The notes beneath the pieces are model-generated. The model was not told the DNA's origin. It saw only the letters and a program-made list of their open reading frames with translations, and searched no databases. A program made the translations under genes and the position numbers. A DNA stretch of 64,000 bases from Coenobita brevimanus (Eukaryota; Arthropoda; Malacostraca; Decapoda; Coenobitidae): the NCBI GenBank assembly GCA_032717465.1, contig CM064683.1, positions 39,574,798 through 39,638,797 of the forward strand, read 5' to 3'. Shown here in pieces: positions 9,751-20,396 of this stretch. Every line of letters starts with the position of its first letter. Position 1 is the first letter of the stretch.

Positions 9751-10220
9751 TCTATCTATCTATCTATCTATTGCCAGACGCCATAATCCCGTAAGGGGTG
9801 GCCACTTGACTTTGAGTTATTTGTTTTACGGGGAGGGGCACTAACCCTCCACCAACCCACTTGTTGACACGTAGGGAGCACGTATGGTTTGGTTATATGG
9901 TTACCACCCAGCGTTGTAATGGTTTCTTGGCTTGCAGGAAACCATTAGGCTTGTCTCTCAATGTAAAGCCACCTGTAAAGGAAAGAAAAGCAATAAAAAG
10001 TGACAGGAAAGATGGGAGAAATGGGAAGAGAGGAGGACAGACACAGAAAAAGAATGATAAAGGTGAAGGAAGAAGTAGGCAACACTACATCAAGTGAGTG
10101 GATGATGGTGAGAAATAGGAAGAGAGGAGGACAGGCACAGAAAAAGAATGATAAAGGCTAAGGAAGAAGTAGGCAACACTACATCATGTGAGTGGATGAT
10201 GGTCGCCACTACCTACCACA
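9751..10220 (-). mobile_element. SINE-like element copy 2 with LINE B-type tail
   Basis: A 470-bp copy whose minus-strand 3' end reads ggccaccccttacgggatta then tggcgtctggcaatagatag plus (GATA)n. This is almost identical to the 3' end of the LINE B copies at 38775-39075 and 59400-59475. The other end is ttgtggtaggtagtggcgac (minus strand). It has no open frame and no obvious tRNA-like head. It is probably mobilised by LINE B-type machinery; that is inferred from the shared tail. Confidence 0.75.
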
Positions 10221-10602
10221 AAAAGTTAAATTACTGAAGAATAATATGAAAAAAGCAGTGTTATCTCCTGGATCATGGGTCTCCTTGGTTACTATTCAAA
10301 TATTTACTATTTTTGTCTGATGGAGCTGGATTATAATAAGTCTCCTTGGTTACTAGTTGCATATATTGTTTTCATGTGACGGAACTGGGCAAGAAGTAGA
10401 ATTAATGGGTGTATCATACAAAGAAAGGGTTATTATTTGACAAAACTGGGGTGAAAATGAGTCTCCTTGGTTACTAGTCATATATTTATTGGTTTCAACG
10501 GATGGGAGTGGGCAAGAAATTTAATTACGAAGAGACATTATAGAAAAAAAATAGGTTGTCATCGTATGGGACTGGACCAGAATATGACATTTAAACCATC
10601 AA
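10221..10602. repeat. Irregular repeats of gtctccttggttact
   Basis: Three further copies of the motif lie at about 10279, 10331 and 10456, each followed by similar AT-rich text and gaactgg-type blocks. No gene is visible. Confidence 0.6.
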
Positions 10603-10826
10603 TTATTAGCGAGAGACTAACGAGGAGAGTGTGTGAGTGAGGTGGAGGGGGGAAAGGGAGAGGGAGGCCAAGGATGAGGTGGAGGGATGGAGTGGAGAGG
10701 TATATGAGAAAGGGTGTGTGTGCTGGGAGTAAGGCAGTGAAATGGCGGGGGACAGGACGACATGGAGGCGACTTGTTTGTGGCCACCCCTAACGGGACTG
10801 AGGCGTCTAGCAATAGATAGAAAGTG
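10603..10826 (+). mobile_element. LINE B 3' fragment
   Basis: This begins within the coding block for the C-terminal tail (actaacgaggagagtgtgtg), passes through the Gly/Arg-rich GRGRPR-type segment, and ends gaggcgtctagcaatagatag. It is a 5'-truncated copy of about 220 bases. Confidence 0.8.
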
Positions 10827-10856
10827 GGAGAAAATTGTAGTGAAGTGCTTGAATAC

Positions 10857-11625
10857 AAGGTGTGTCCAAAAAGAGATCAAACTTTTTAAACAGTGCATCA
10901 ACCAGCCGGCGTAGCGTGACTGTAATGGGAGTGCAGTGTGGCGGCAACTTTGACCTTTAGTCTAACACTTGCCGCACCACACCATATCACTTATCGAGAT
11001 GGACGTACCTAAGTGAATGTGTGTTTAGTGCAATTGGCCATTTGTTGCAAGGTGAACACCGAAGGGCCTTGAAGAACAACGTGTTGGTGTGAAATCTGTT
11101 TCCGATATGGACAAAACTTTTAGAGACTTTTCAGATGTTGCAGCAGGCTTATGGGAAGAATTGTTTGAGCCATATGCAATGTCACAAGGGACTCTAGCGA
11201 TGCAAATCAGGAAGAACATCCACCACAGACGATCCCTAATCTGGACGACACTCCACACCAAGAGACGACAATCGCCTAGAGAATGTGTGTGCTGTGATCC
11301 GTCACCTGACTGTCTGTGATGTTTCCGAAGACGCAGACACCTGTAAAAGTGCGTGTGTGAAGTTTCCTAAGAAGTAGGCACCTGTAAAAGTTGGTGCCAT
11401 ATGATTTTAATAAAAATAAAAAGAAAAACCTGAAGATGCGTAATGTTGGTGCAAAATTTGTGCCTTGTCTGCTGACAGATGAGCAAAACGAGAACTGCGT
11501 CACGGACAGTCAGGAGCTGCTTGATTGTTCGAATGCAGGTGAACACTTTGTGAAAAATATCATAACAGGAGATGAAATGTGGGTGTACTGCTGCGATGTC
11601 AGAAAGGCACCATCTCTCCGACATC
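10857..11625 (+). pseudogene. mariner-type transposase remnant
   Basis: At 11430-11600 the + strand reads AKFVPCLLTDEQNENC, then SQELLDCSN and NIITGDEMWVYCCDV. These match the mariner transposase central region, including the first catalytic Asp block (TGDE.WV). Upstream, DNRLENVCAVIRHLTV and a helix-turn-helix-like stretch are recognisable in shifted frames. A possible terminal sequence, ggtgtgtccaaaaagagatc, lies at 10859. The second and third catalytic residues and the right end are missing; the copy runs into (TC)n at 11634. It carries many stops and indels, so it is an old inactive copy. Confidence 0.65.
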
Positions 11626-11632
11626 CCTCCTT

Positions 11633-11633
<1 letters not shown>

Positions 11634-11677
<44 letters not shown>
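11634..11677. repeat. (TC)n microsatellite
   Basis: A CT run of about 44 bases that interrupts the mariner remnant on its 3' side. Confidence 0.95.
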
Positions 11678-11679
<2 letters not shown>

Positions 11680-11681
<2 letters not shown>

Positions 11682-12600
11682 TAATCAGTGTATCACAAAC
11701 GCATTAGCTTCTTGTTAAACTGGTGTAATACTTTCACATTATTTCCAATATTAGGTTTATCAAGTGCGAACCATAATGAAAAATAAAAACACTGGATGCA
11801 AAATACACGTTCTTCATCTTACCCAACGTTCACCTCTGGATACTTATCGTTCATCTCTGCAGCTGGCCTTCCTCTTTGTTCATATTTTCCATCACATTGC
11901 CCTGAGGCTGTTTTTATCACTCCTCACAGCACAAACTGTGCACGTCTTTTGTTATGAATTTTGAAACAGACGATGACATTCCCCTCCTCTCTCCCCTACC
12001 ACGGCCCCCCCCTCCCGCTCCTCACCCCCCAACAAATGCCCCCCCTCCCCCCTCCTCCCTATTCTTCCATAAGCTGTGTGTGAATAAGTGCGGTTGCATT
12101 GTGTGATCATATATTGCATGTTAGTAATCCTTATCACTTTTTCGTAACAAACTTATTTTGTCATAATTAAATATAACTAAAAACTATACATAACTGAGCG
12201 GTGAAAAGTGGCTCATATATTGTAATTAGTGGTGCTTTAAATCGGGTCGGTGGCAACTTCAGGTGAAGTGGTGCGTCGTGCATGTGTGCAGCATCAGGTG
12301 TACCAACACTGCAGATGCACTCACAGATCCAGAGGTGATATTATCTTATTTTATTTCCTACGATTAGTTGTGTAGGCATGCGAAACTCTTAGAACCACTT
12401 TATATCAAGCCAGAGATGCTGACATATTAGCTAGTACCCTGTGTGGTTGTGTTTGGTGCTTATGGATTACATAGCAAGTGGTGTGTGGCAGGTGGATTAG
12501 TGACGCGTTGACACAGCACGGTTGGCACACCTGCCCTGCCCAGCACCTGCCACCTGCCCTGCTGCCACACACTTGCCACCGTATTTTTCCCCAAGAAGCA
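11680..12600. other. No recognisable gene
   Basis: Mostly single-copy-looking sequence with a C-rich stretch at 11990-12060. It contains no domain-bearing frame that I recognise. Confidence 0.4.
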
Positions 12601-12710
12601 TCACAGAAGGAAGTCTTATTTATTTTTGTGTGTGATTTGGTCTCAGCGTGATCTTCGAGGACACGAGTGGCTGTGGACGCTGGTGGCCTGGCGCTGGTGT
12701 GGGTGTCAAG

Positions 12711-12822
12711 ATGTGGGGGAGACAGGAGGCCAGGCTGAGGTGCTACAAGACGCGAGGTGCACTGCCCCGCCACCACGACGCCACCGGCAAGGGCAGCCAT
12801 TTGGATCTTCGTCCTCCAGTTT
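12711..12822 (+). CDS. Possible first coding exon of a host gene
   Basis: The region 12600-12830 is GC-rich and not visibly repetitive. ATG at 12711 (context gtcaagATGt) opens MWGRQEARLRCYKTRGALPR and continues for 37 codons to PPV, where GTGAGT at 12823-12828 fits a splice donor. An upstream in-frame ATG at 12648 would lengthen the peptide by 21 residues. I do not recognise the protein and see no following exon. The -1 to -3 bases of the donor (TTT) are poor. This is a candidate only. Confidence 0.25.
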
Positions 12823-12837
12823 GTGAGTGTATGCGTT

Positions 12838-13238
12838 TTGATAATTACCTCTTACTGTAGCTTCCTTGCCTGTTTAAACTCATTGCTTTCTCAGTGTGGT
12901 AATTACCTTTTTTTTAATGCAAGAAAGAAGGAACCAAAGGCGAAGAGCCCGCAAATCATTCCTTCCACGAAAAATTAAAAACAAAAACAAATTCAAGATC
13001 CGTTCATTTCGAGACGCCTGGACACACTGCGTTTGAAAGACTGGAGATCATAGGAAGTAGGAAATACAGAGGGAGACAGTTCCTGAGTTGACCTGTTGCA
13101 TAAATGAAGGACTGGGAGTAACGGTTAACTTTTGCATTAGAGAGCTGGACAGTAAAGGGTTTAGGATAATTATCTCTTACTGTAACATCCTTGTCTGTTT
13201 AAACTCGTTGCTTTCTGAATGTGTGTAATTATTTTGGA
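12838..13238. repeat. LINE E insertion flanked by ~70-bp direct repeats
   Basis: The flank 12838-12907 (containing ttgcctgtttaaactcattg) is repeated at 13167-13238 (ttgtctgtttaaactcgttg) in direct orientation with about 80-85% identity. The LINE E scrap at 12910-13160 lies between them. Confidence 0.75.
12910..13160 (-). mobile_element. LINE E 3' fragment
   Basis: The reverse complement of the 3' end of the LINE at 54008-57163. It shares gtttgaaagactggagatca, the tggacacactgcg block and gaaggaaccaaaggc. The short T-run at 12907 corresponds to the poly(A) tail. It is about 240 bases long and encodes only the last residues of the LINE protein. Confidence 0.85.
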
Positions 13239-13378
13239 TGTCATAAAGAGTAGAGAAGGTATTATTATCATTGTATAGTTATTTAAAGCTTCAATGACAG
13301 TAGTTAACGCTTACCTATCTGCCAGCTTGGGTCGTGCATTTTTTAAACGTAAAGAGATGATTAGCTGGATATTATACG
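13239..13378. other. Unique-looking spacer
   Basis: No recognisable feature before the polypyrimidine tract. Confidence 0.4.
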
Positions 13379-15500
13379 TTGTTTCTTCTTTCCCCTTCCT
13401 CAAATTCATCTTCCTCTTCCTCGTCTTCCTCCTCTTCCTCTTTTCTTCTCTCTCATCCCCTTCCTCTTCTTCTTCCTCCTCCTCTTCCTCCTTCTCTACC
13501 CGTTCTTCCTCTCCTTTATCTTCTCCCTCTTCCTTTTCCTCTTCCCCCTCTTCTCCCTCTTTCTCTTCCCATTTCGCTTCCTCTTCTTTTTCCTCTTCTT
13601 TTTCCTCGCTCATTCTGTTCCTCTTCTCCCTCTTCATCTTCCCTTTCCTCTTCCACCTCCTCCTCTCCATCTTTCTCTTCTCTGTCCTTTTCTTCCTGTT
13701 CCTCGTCTTCCTCTTTCTCTTTTTCCTCGTCCCCTTGTTCTTCCTCTTCCTCTTATTCTTCCTCTTCTTCCTCTTACCCCTCCTTCCTCTTTTCTTCCTC
13801 GTACTTTTTCCCTCGTCCTCTTTTTGCCTCTTCTTCCTCCTCTTCCTCTTGTTTCCTCGTTTTTCTCTTCCTCTTCTTCTTCTTCTTCCTCCTCTTCTCC
13901 CTCCATTTCTCTTTCTTTCCTCCTCCTCCATTTTCCTCTTCCTCTTCCTCTATTCTTCTTCCTCCTTCTCTTCTTCTTCCTCCTATTTTCTTCCTTTTCT
14001 TCCTCCTCTTCTTCTTCCTCCTCTTCCTAATCTTCTTCCTCCTCTTCCTGACCTTCTCCCTCTTCCTGTTCTTCGTCCTCTTTTCTCCTTCCTTCCTTCC
14101 TTCTCTCTCCTTCCTTCCTTCTTCTCTCCTTCCTTCCTTCTTCTCTCCTTTCTTCCTTCTTCTCTCCTTCCTTCTTCTCTCTCCTTCCTTCCTTCTTCTC
14201 TCCTTTCTTCCTTCTTCTCTCCTTCCTTCCTTCTTCTCTCCTTCCTTCCTTCTTCTCTCCTTTCTTCTTTCTCTCCTTCTTTCCTTCTTCTCTCTCCTTC
14301 CTTCCTTCTTCTCCTTCCTTCCTTCTTCTCTCTCCTTCCTTCCTTCCTTCTTCTCTCCTTCCTTCCTTCTTCTCTCCTTCCTTCTTCTCTCCTTCCTTCC
14401 TTCTTCTCTCCTTCCTTCCTTCTCTCTCCTTCCTTCTTCTCTCTCCTTCCTTCCTTCTTCTCTCCTTCCTTCTTCTCTCTCCTTCCTTCCTTCTTCTCTC
14501 TCCTTCCTTCCTTCTTCTCTCCTTCCTTCCTTCTTCTCTCTCCTTCCTTCCTTCTTCTCTCCTTCCTTCCTTCTTCTCTCCTTTCTTCTTCTCTCCTTCC
14601 TTCCTTCCTTCTTTTCTCCTTCCTTCCTTCTTTTCTCCTTCCTTCCTTCTTCCTTCCTTCTTCTCTCCTTCCTTCCTTCTTCTCTCTCCTTCCTTCCTTC
14701 TTCTCTCCTTCCTTCCTTCTCTCTCCTTCCTTCTTCTCTCTCCTTTCTTCCTTCTTCTCTCTCCTTCCTTCTTCTCCTTCCTTCCTTCTTCTCTCTCCTT
14801 CCTTCCTTCTTCTCTCTCCTTCCTTCCTTCTTTTCTCCTTCCTTCCTTCTTCTCTCCTTCCTTCCTTCTTCTCTCCTTCCTTCCTTCTCTCCTTCCTTCT
14901 TTCTCTCTCCTTCCTTCCTTCTTTCTCCTTCCTTCCTTCTTCTCTCCTTCCTTCCTTCTTCTCTCTCCTTTCTTCCTTCTTCTCTCTCCTTCCTTCCTTC
15001 TTTTCTCCTTCCTTCCTTCTTCTCTCTCCTTTCTTCCTTCTTCTCTCCTTCTTTTCTCTCCTTTCTTCCTTCTTCTCTCTCCTTTCTTCCTTCTTCTCTC
15101 TCCTTTCTTCTCTCTCCTTCCTTCTTTTCTCTTTTCTTCCTTCTTCTCTCTCCTTCTTCTCTCTCCTTCCTTCTTTTCTCTCCTTTCTTCCTTCTTCTCT
15201 CTCCTTTCTTCCTTCTTCTCTCTCCTTCTTCTCTCTCCTTCCTTCTTTTCTCTCTTTTCTTCCTTCTTTTTCTTCCTTCTTCTCTCTCCTCTTCTGTCTC
15301 CTTTCTTCCTTCTCTCTCCTTTCTTCTTCTCTCTCCATTATTCCTTCTCTCTCCTTCTTCTTCTTCTCTCTTCTTTTTTCCTTCTTCTCTCTCCTTTCTT
15401 CCTTCTTCTCTCCTTTCTTCTTCTTCTCTTCTTCCTTCCTTCTCTCTTCCTCCTCCTTCTTCTACTGCCTGCTTTCTTCTTCGTCTACCTCTACTCTCCA
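13379..15500. repeat. 2.1-kb polypyrimidine tract (TTCC/TTCTCTCC)n
   Basis: Nearly pure C/T on the + strand. The first 700 bases are irregular (CTTCCT)n; from 14080 it is dominated by ccttccttccttcttctctc units. It keeps several frames open (Ser/Leu/Phe/Pro on +, Arg/Lys/Glu on -), which are composition effects. Purine-pyrimidine mirror symmetry makes triplex (H-DNA) formation possible. Confidence 0.95.
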
Positions 15501-15579
15501 CTACTACTTCTAAGTGTACTACAGCCTCTATTTGTACTACTTGTAATTGTACTACTACTTTTCTACTTGTTTCTGCTTC

Positions 15580-17325
15580 TTCTACTTTGACAGCTACTGC
15601 TTCTACTTTAATATCTACTGCTTCTACTTTGACAGCTACTGCTTCTACTTTAATATCTACTGCTTCTACTTTGACAGCTACTGCTTCTACTTTAATATCT
15701 ACTGCTTCTACTTTGACAGCTACTGCTTCTACTTTAATATCTACTGCTTCTACTTTGACAGCTACTGCTTCTACTTTAATATCTACTGCTTCTACTTTGA
15801 CAGCTACTGCTTCTACTTTAATATCTACTGCTTCTACTTTGACAGCTACTGCTTCTACTTTAATATCTACTGCTTCTACTTTGACAGCTACTGCTTCTAC
15901 TTTAATATCTACTGCTTCTACTTTGACAGCTACTGCTTCTACTTTAATATCTACTGCTTCTACTTTGACAGCTACTGCTTCTACTTTAATATCTACTGCT
16001 TCTACTTTGACAGCTACTGCTTCTACTTTAATATCTACTGCTTCTACTTTGACAGCTACTGCTTCTACTTTAATATCTACTGCTTCTACTTTGACAGCTA
16101 CTGCTTCTACTTTAATATCTACTGCTTCTACTTTGACAGCTACTGCTTCTACTTTAATATCTACTGCTTCTACTTTGACAGCTACTGCTTCTACTTTAAT
16201 ATCTACTGCTTCTACTTTGACAGCTACTGCTTCTACTTTAATATCTACTGCTTCTACTTTGACAGCTACTGCTTCTACTTTAATATCTACTGCTTCTACT
16301 TTGACAGCTACTGCTTCTACTTTAATATCTACTGCTTCTACTTTGACAGCTACTGCTTCTACTTTAATATCTACTGCTTCTACTTTGACAGCTACTGCTT
16401 CTACTTTAATATCTACTGCTTCTACTTTGACAGCTACTGCTTCTACTTTAATATCTACTGCTTCTACTTTGACAGCTACTGCTTCTACTTTAATATCTAC
16501 TGCTTCTACTTTGACAGCTACTGCTTCTACTTTAATATCTACTGCTTCTACTTTGACAGCTACTGCTTCTACTTTAATATCTACTGCTTCTACTTTGACA
16601 GCTACTGCTTCTACTTTAATATCTACTGCTTCTACTTTGACAGCTACTGCTTCTACTTTAATATCTACTGCTTCTACTTTGACAGCTACTGCTTCTACTT
16701 TAATATCTACTGCTTCTACTTTGACAGCTACTGCTTCTACTTTAATATCTACTGCTTCTACTTTGACAGCTACTGCTTCTACTTTAATATCTACTGCTTC
16801 TACTTTGACAGCTACTGCTTCTACTTTAATATCTACTGCTTCTACTTTGACAGCTACTGCTTCTACTTTAATATCTACTGCTTCTACTTTGACAGCTACT
16901 GCTTCTACTTTAATATCTACTGCTTCTACTTTGACAGCTACTGCTTCTACTTTAATATCTACTGCTTCTACTTTGACAGCTACTGCTTCTACTTTAATAT
17001 CTACTGCTTCTACTTTGACAGCTACTGCTTCTACTTTAATATCTACTGCTTCTACTTTGACAGCTACTGCTTCTACTTTAATATCTACTGCTTCTACTTT
17101 GACAGCTACTGCTTCTACTTTAATATCTACTGCTTCTACTTTGACAGCTACTGCTTCTACTTTAATATCTACTGCTTCTACTTTGACAGCTACTGCTTCT
17201 ACTTTAATATCTACTGCTTCTACTTTGACAGCTACTGCTTCTACTTTAATATCTACTGCTTCTACTTTGACAGCTACTGCTTCTACTTTAATATCTACTG
17301 CTTCTACTTTGACAGCTACTGCTTT
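15580..17325. repeat. 42-bp satellite, about 41 near-identical copies
   Basis: Each unit is two related 21-mers, both starting tactgcttctacttt, one ending gacagc and the other aatatc. Rows 420 bp apart (10 units) look identical, so divergence is close to nil across 1.7 kb. All + frames remain open because 42 is a multiple of 3 and the unit lacks stops, giving 14-residue peptide repeats such as TLTATASTLISTAS. No start, splice sites or domains support a gene. Near-perfect homogeneity implies recent expansion, gene conversion or assembly copying. Confidence 0.95.
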
Positions 17326-17625
17326 TCCATTTTCTACTTATTTTCTGCCGTCACAACTACTATTTCTGCTTTTAATTTTTCTACTTGTACTTCTACTTGT
17401 ACTTTTTTGCGTCTTGACAGTCCACTTCCGCCTCATCAACTTCTTTGTCTAATTCTCCCTTTACGTCTACATCTACCTCTGCTGCTGCTGCTTCTGCCTC
17501 TGCTTTCTTCTATGCCTTCTGCTTCTTCTTCTTCCTCCTCCTCCTCCTCCTTTTCTCTTTCTTCTTTTCCTCTTCCTGCCTTAGTTTCTTCGTTATTTTC
17601 TTCGTTCACGTGGTATCGCCAGCCT
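17326..17625. repeat. Degenerate TTC/CTG-rich decay zone
   Basis: Irregular ctacttgtacttctacttgt-type and ctgctgctgcttctgcctct-type triplet repeats that look like decayed edges of the satellite and pyrimidine arrays. No gene is visible. Confidence 0.6.
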
Positions 17626-17634
17626 TATTATGGT

Positions 17635-17923
17635 AACCGGTCAACTCTGAACTGTCTCCCTCTGTATTTCCTACTGCTTATGATCTCCAGAGTATTGAAG
17701 GTAGGTAGGTAGGTAGGTAGGTCGGTAGGAGGTAAGCTAAGCGCTACTCCCAGTCCTTCATGTATGCAACAGGTCCGCTCTGGAACTGTCTCCCGCTGTC
17801 TGTATTTCCTACTTCCTATGACCTCCAGTCTTTCAAACGCAGTGTGTCCAGGCATCTCGAAATGAACGCATCTTGAATTTGGGGGGAATAATCTTGCGTG
17901 CTCCTGGCCTTTGGTTCCTTCTT

Positions 17924-17925
<2 letters not shown>
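17635..17925 (+). mobile_element. LINE E 3' end, two partial copies in tandem
   Basis: 17635-17699 and 17745-17925 both match the LINE E block aactgtctccctctgtattt to atgatctccagtctttcaaa. They are separated by a (GTAG)n run at 17700-17728. The second copy continues to gcctttggttccttctttct and is followed directly by (CA)n. Confidence 0.8.

Positions 17926-17929
<4 letters not shown>

Positions 17930-17991
<62 letters not shown>
17930..17991. repeat. (CA)n microsatellite
   Basis: About 30 pure CA repeats directly at the 3' end of a LINE E copy, where a poly(A) tail would be expected. Confidence 0.95.
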
Positions 17992-18115
17992 TAATCCAGT
18001 ACACACTATGACGTAATAATTTGTGTTGTCACCGCCACACTATTTCTCTCAGCTCGACCCCTTGAGTGTGGCGACGCCTTTGTTTACTTACGATTTACAG
18101 TGATTTTATTCAGCT

Positions 18116-18118
<3 letters not shown>

Positions 18119-18160
<42 letters not shown>
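18119..18160. repeat. (GA)n microsatellite
   Basis: About 21 GA repeats. Confidence 0.95.
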
Positions 18161-18163
<3 letters not shown>

Positions 18164-18225
18164 GAAAGAAGGGATCAAACGAGAGATAATTACATCATAT
18201 CGTATTGTGTATGAGAGGCTGGATA

Positions 18226-19415
18226 TTTCGTAACTCCTCTCCCCTAGCGATTTATTTTGTACATTACACCTCAGCATTATTTTGCACGTTAGTGACGAAA
18301 ACCATGTCGGTATTCGATACAAATGGCTTGCGGGAGAATGTTAATGTGTAATGTACGGGATTAATCGCTTCGGTAAAGGTGCTACGAAGCCTGCTAGTGG
18401 ATGCAAGTGTAAGGTAGCTTTGTGATACCGCTGATAATGCTCATATCCCAGAGATAAGCGATGGCGGCACACACACGAGGCACAAAAGTGGATTAACACA
18501 AAAGCAAGAGGCTGTCGGCCGGCGCCAAGTTTTGAAAATATCAGCCTTCATATGGGAGATTTCGTAGCACCACTTCCTCGGTAATTAATTTTGTATATTA
18601 CACATAATATTGATTTTCATGTAATCTATCACTTTCAAAATCGACGTAGATTCCATTTATAACATACTGGAGGATTTTATGGTATATGTGCCAAGTTATC
18701 GCCGAGGACGAGACGCGACGGAATCTCCAAGGCCTATATGAGAGATTTCGGCCTAGGTTTTAATATCGGCACAATGCAAGTCAGAGTAACATAGAAGAGA
18801 ATATTAATGTGTATGGTGCAAAATAAATCGCTGAAGAAGAAGTGTTACGGAACGATCAAAGTTTGTTGAAAATTAATCCGTAATATCGCTGGAATGGTGG
18901 CCCTCGCACCAGCTTCTCCTAAACGATTCATTTTCAAATGAGGCCTTTCTGTTGGCTTGTATGATATTTATACTTTGCTAATATCGCCATAGTTTGCATC
19001 AATCGCACACAAGACGATAGTAAGGTGGAGTGTGCAAAATAGTTCGCCGAGAAAGAAATGTTACGAAATCTCCTATATGAGAGATTACGGCTTAAATTTA
19101 AATCTCGGCACAGTTGCCTCAGTAACACACAATAGAATATTAAGGTGTAATGTGCACAATAAATCGCCGAGGAAGAGGTGTTACGAAGCCTGCCAAGTCG
19201 GGGTTGAATATTAAGCCGTTATCTTGTTGAAATGGAAGGATTCTTAGCATCTTTTTCTGACCATTATATTTTGCATATTGCACCTTCCTGTCCTCTTGGT
19301 CGTTATTCATATTTTTTCATATAGTCGTAGTTTGTATTAACACACTATTAGAGGATATTAAGGTGTGGCAGGAAAAATAAATCGCCGAGGAAGGGATATT
19401 ACGAATCCTCCAACC
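18226..19415. repeat. Cluster of foldback (hairpin) elements
   Basis: A ~60-base arm with core tgcaaaataaatcgccgagg then aagaggtgttacgaa recurs in both orientations. Complete hairpins lie at 18229-18387, 18555-18728, 18905-19075 and 19228-19415, each about 160-190 bp with 50-60 base arms and a short loop. Half units lie at 18740-18860 and 19075-19195. No coding capacity is present. Further copies occur at 26360-26535, 43873-44041, 44176-44341 and, inverted, 62145-62310 and 62450-62615. Confidence 0.8.
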
Positions 19416-19529
19416 TGTGTCCGGGATAACTTCTTTGAATTTCGAGTTGGTGATTTTGTTGTTTTGTTATGTGTAATATCTGACGTTATTGACAGTATTG
19501 TTGGAAGGTTTTTAAAGTTTTTAAGCTAC

Positions 19530-19660
19530 CTAAATCACCATATATCTATATCTATATCTATATCTGTCTATCTATCTATCTATACATATATATCTATATC
19601 TATCAATCAATCAATCAGTCTAACTATCTATCTATATATCCATCCATCCATCCATCATCC
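19530..19660. repeat. (TATC)/(TCAA)/(CATC) tetranucleotide array
   Basis: Runs of tctatatctatatctgtcta, then tcaatcaatcaatcag, then ccatccatccatcc. Confidence 0.9.
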
Positions 19661-19679
19661 AGTCGTACGTTGCCCCATG

Positions 19680-20215
19680 AGCGTAGGAGCCCGGGGCTAG
19701 GCTGTTTGTCCCGACATTTAAAATTAGAGTGACCAGCCTCATTCATCCCTGAGTGGCATTACATGAGCAGGAAACACTAACCATCCCTTGGATATAAACC
19801 TGCACAGGCTAAATCCAACTGGATCGCCTTGATCATTCACTAAACCACCAGGTGCCATAATTTAGTTATATGGTTGCCACCCAGTGTAGTAAATGGTTTC
19901 CTGCTGTACCGGAAACCATTTTCTTGTCATGCAGTGTAGAGTCACCCATAGGCCGAAGAAAGAGGAAAGAATGAAGGAAAGAAAGACAGAAGAGGGAGTG
20001 TAAAGTCACCTGAAGGCAGAAGGACCAGGAAAGAATGAAGGAAAGACAGAAGAGGGAGTGTAAAGTCACCCGTAGGCATAAGGAAGAGGAAAGAATGAAG
20101 GAAAGAAAGACAGAAGAGGATGGAAGGAAATAATGATGGAGGAGAGGAAATGGAAGACACCAGACAGCAGCACTACATCAAGTGAGTGGATGGTGAACGT
20201 CCCCACCTACCATAA
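19680..20215 (-). mobile_element. Diverged SINE-like element, copy 3
   Basis: It shares ttatatggttgccacccagt, the tttcctg...ggaaaccatt block and the terminal catcaagtgagtggatgg with copies 1 and 2. The internal part is a tandem ~70-bp unit containing gtgtaaagtcacc and aggaaagaatgaaggaaag. Its 3' tail differs from LINE B, being next to a CATC array instead. It has no open reading frame. Confidence 0.55.

Positions 20216-20396
<181 letters not shown>

Noticed and set aside
15580..17325. CRISPR-like array
   Set aside because: Units are contiguous and identical with no unique spacers, in a eukaryotic context.
13379..17452. A + frame of over 1,300 codons across the pyrimidine tract and satellite
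   Set aside because: Composed only of Ser/Leu/Phe/Pro and then a 14-residue repeat. All frames are open because of base composition and a unit length divisible by 3. No splice or start support.
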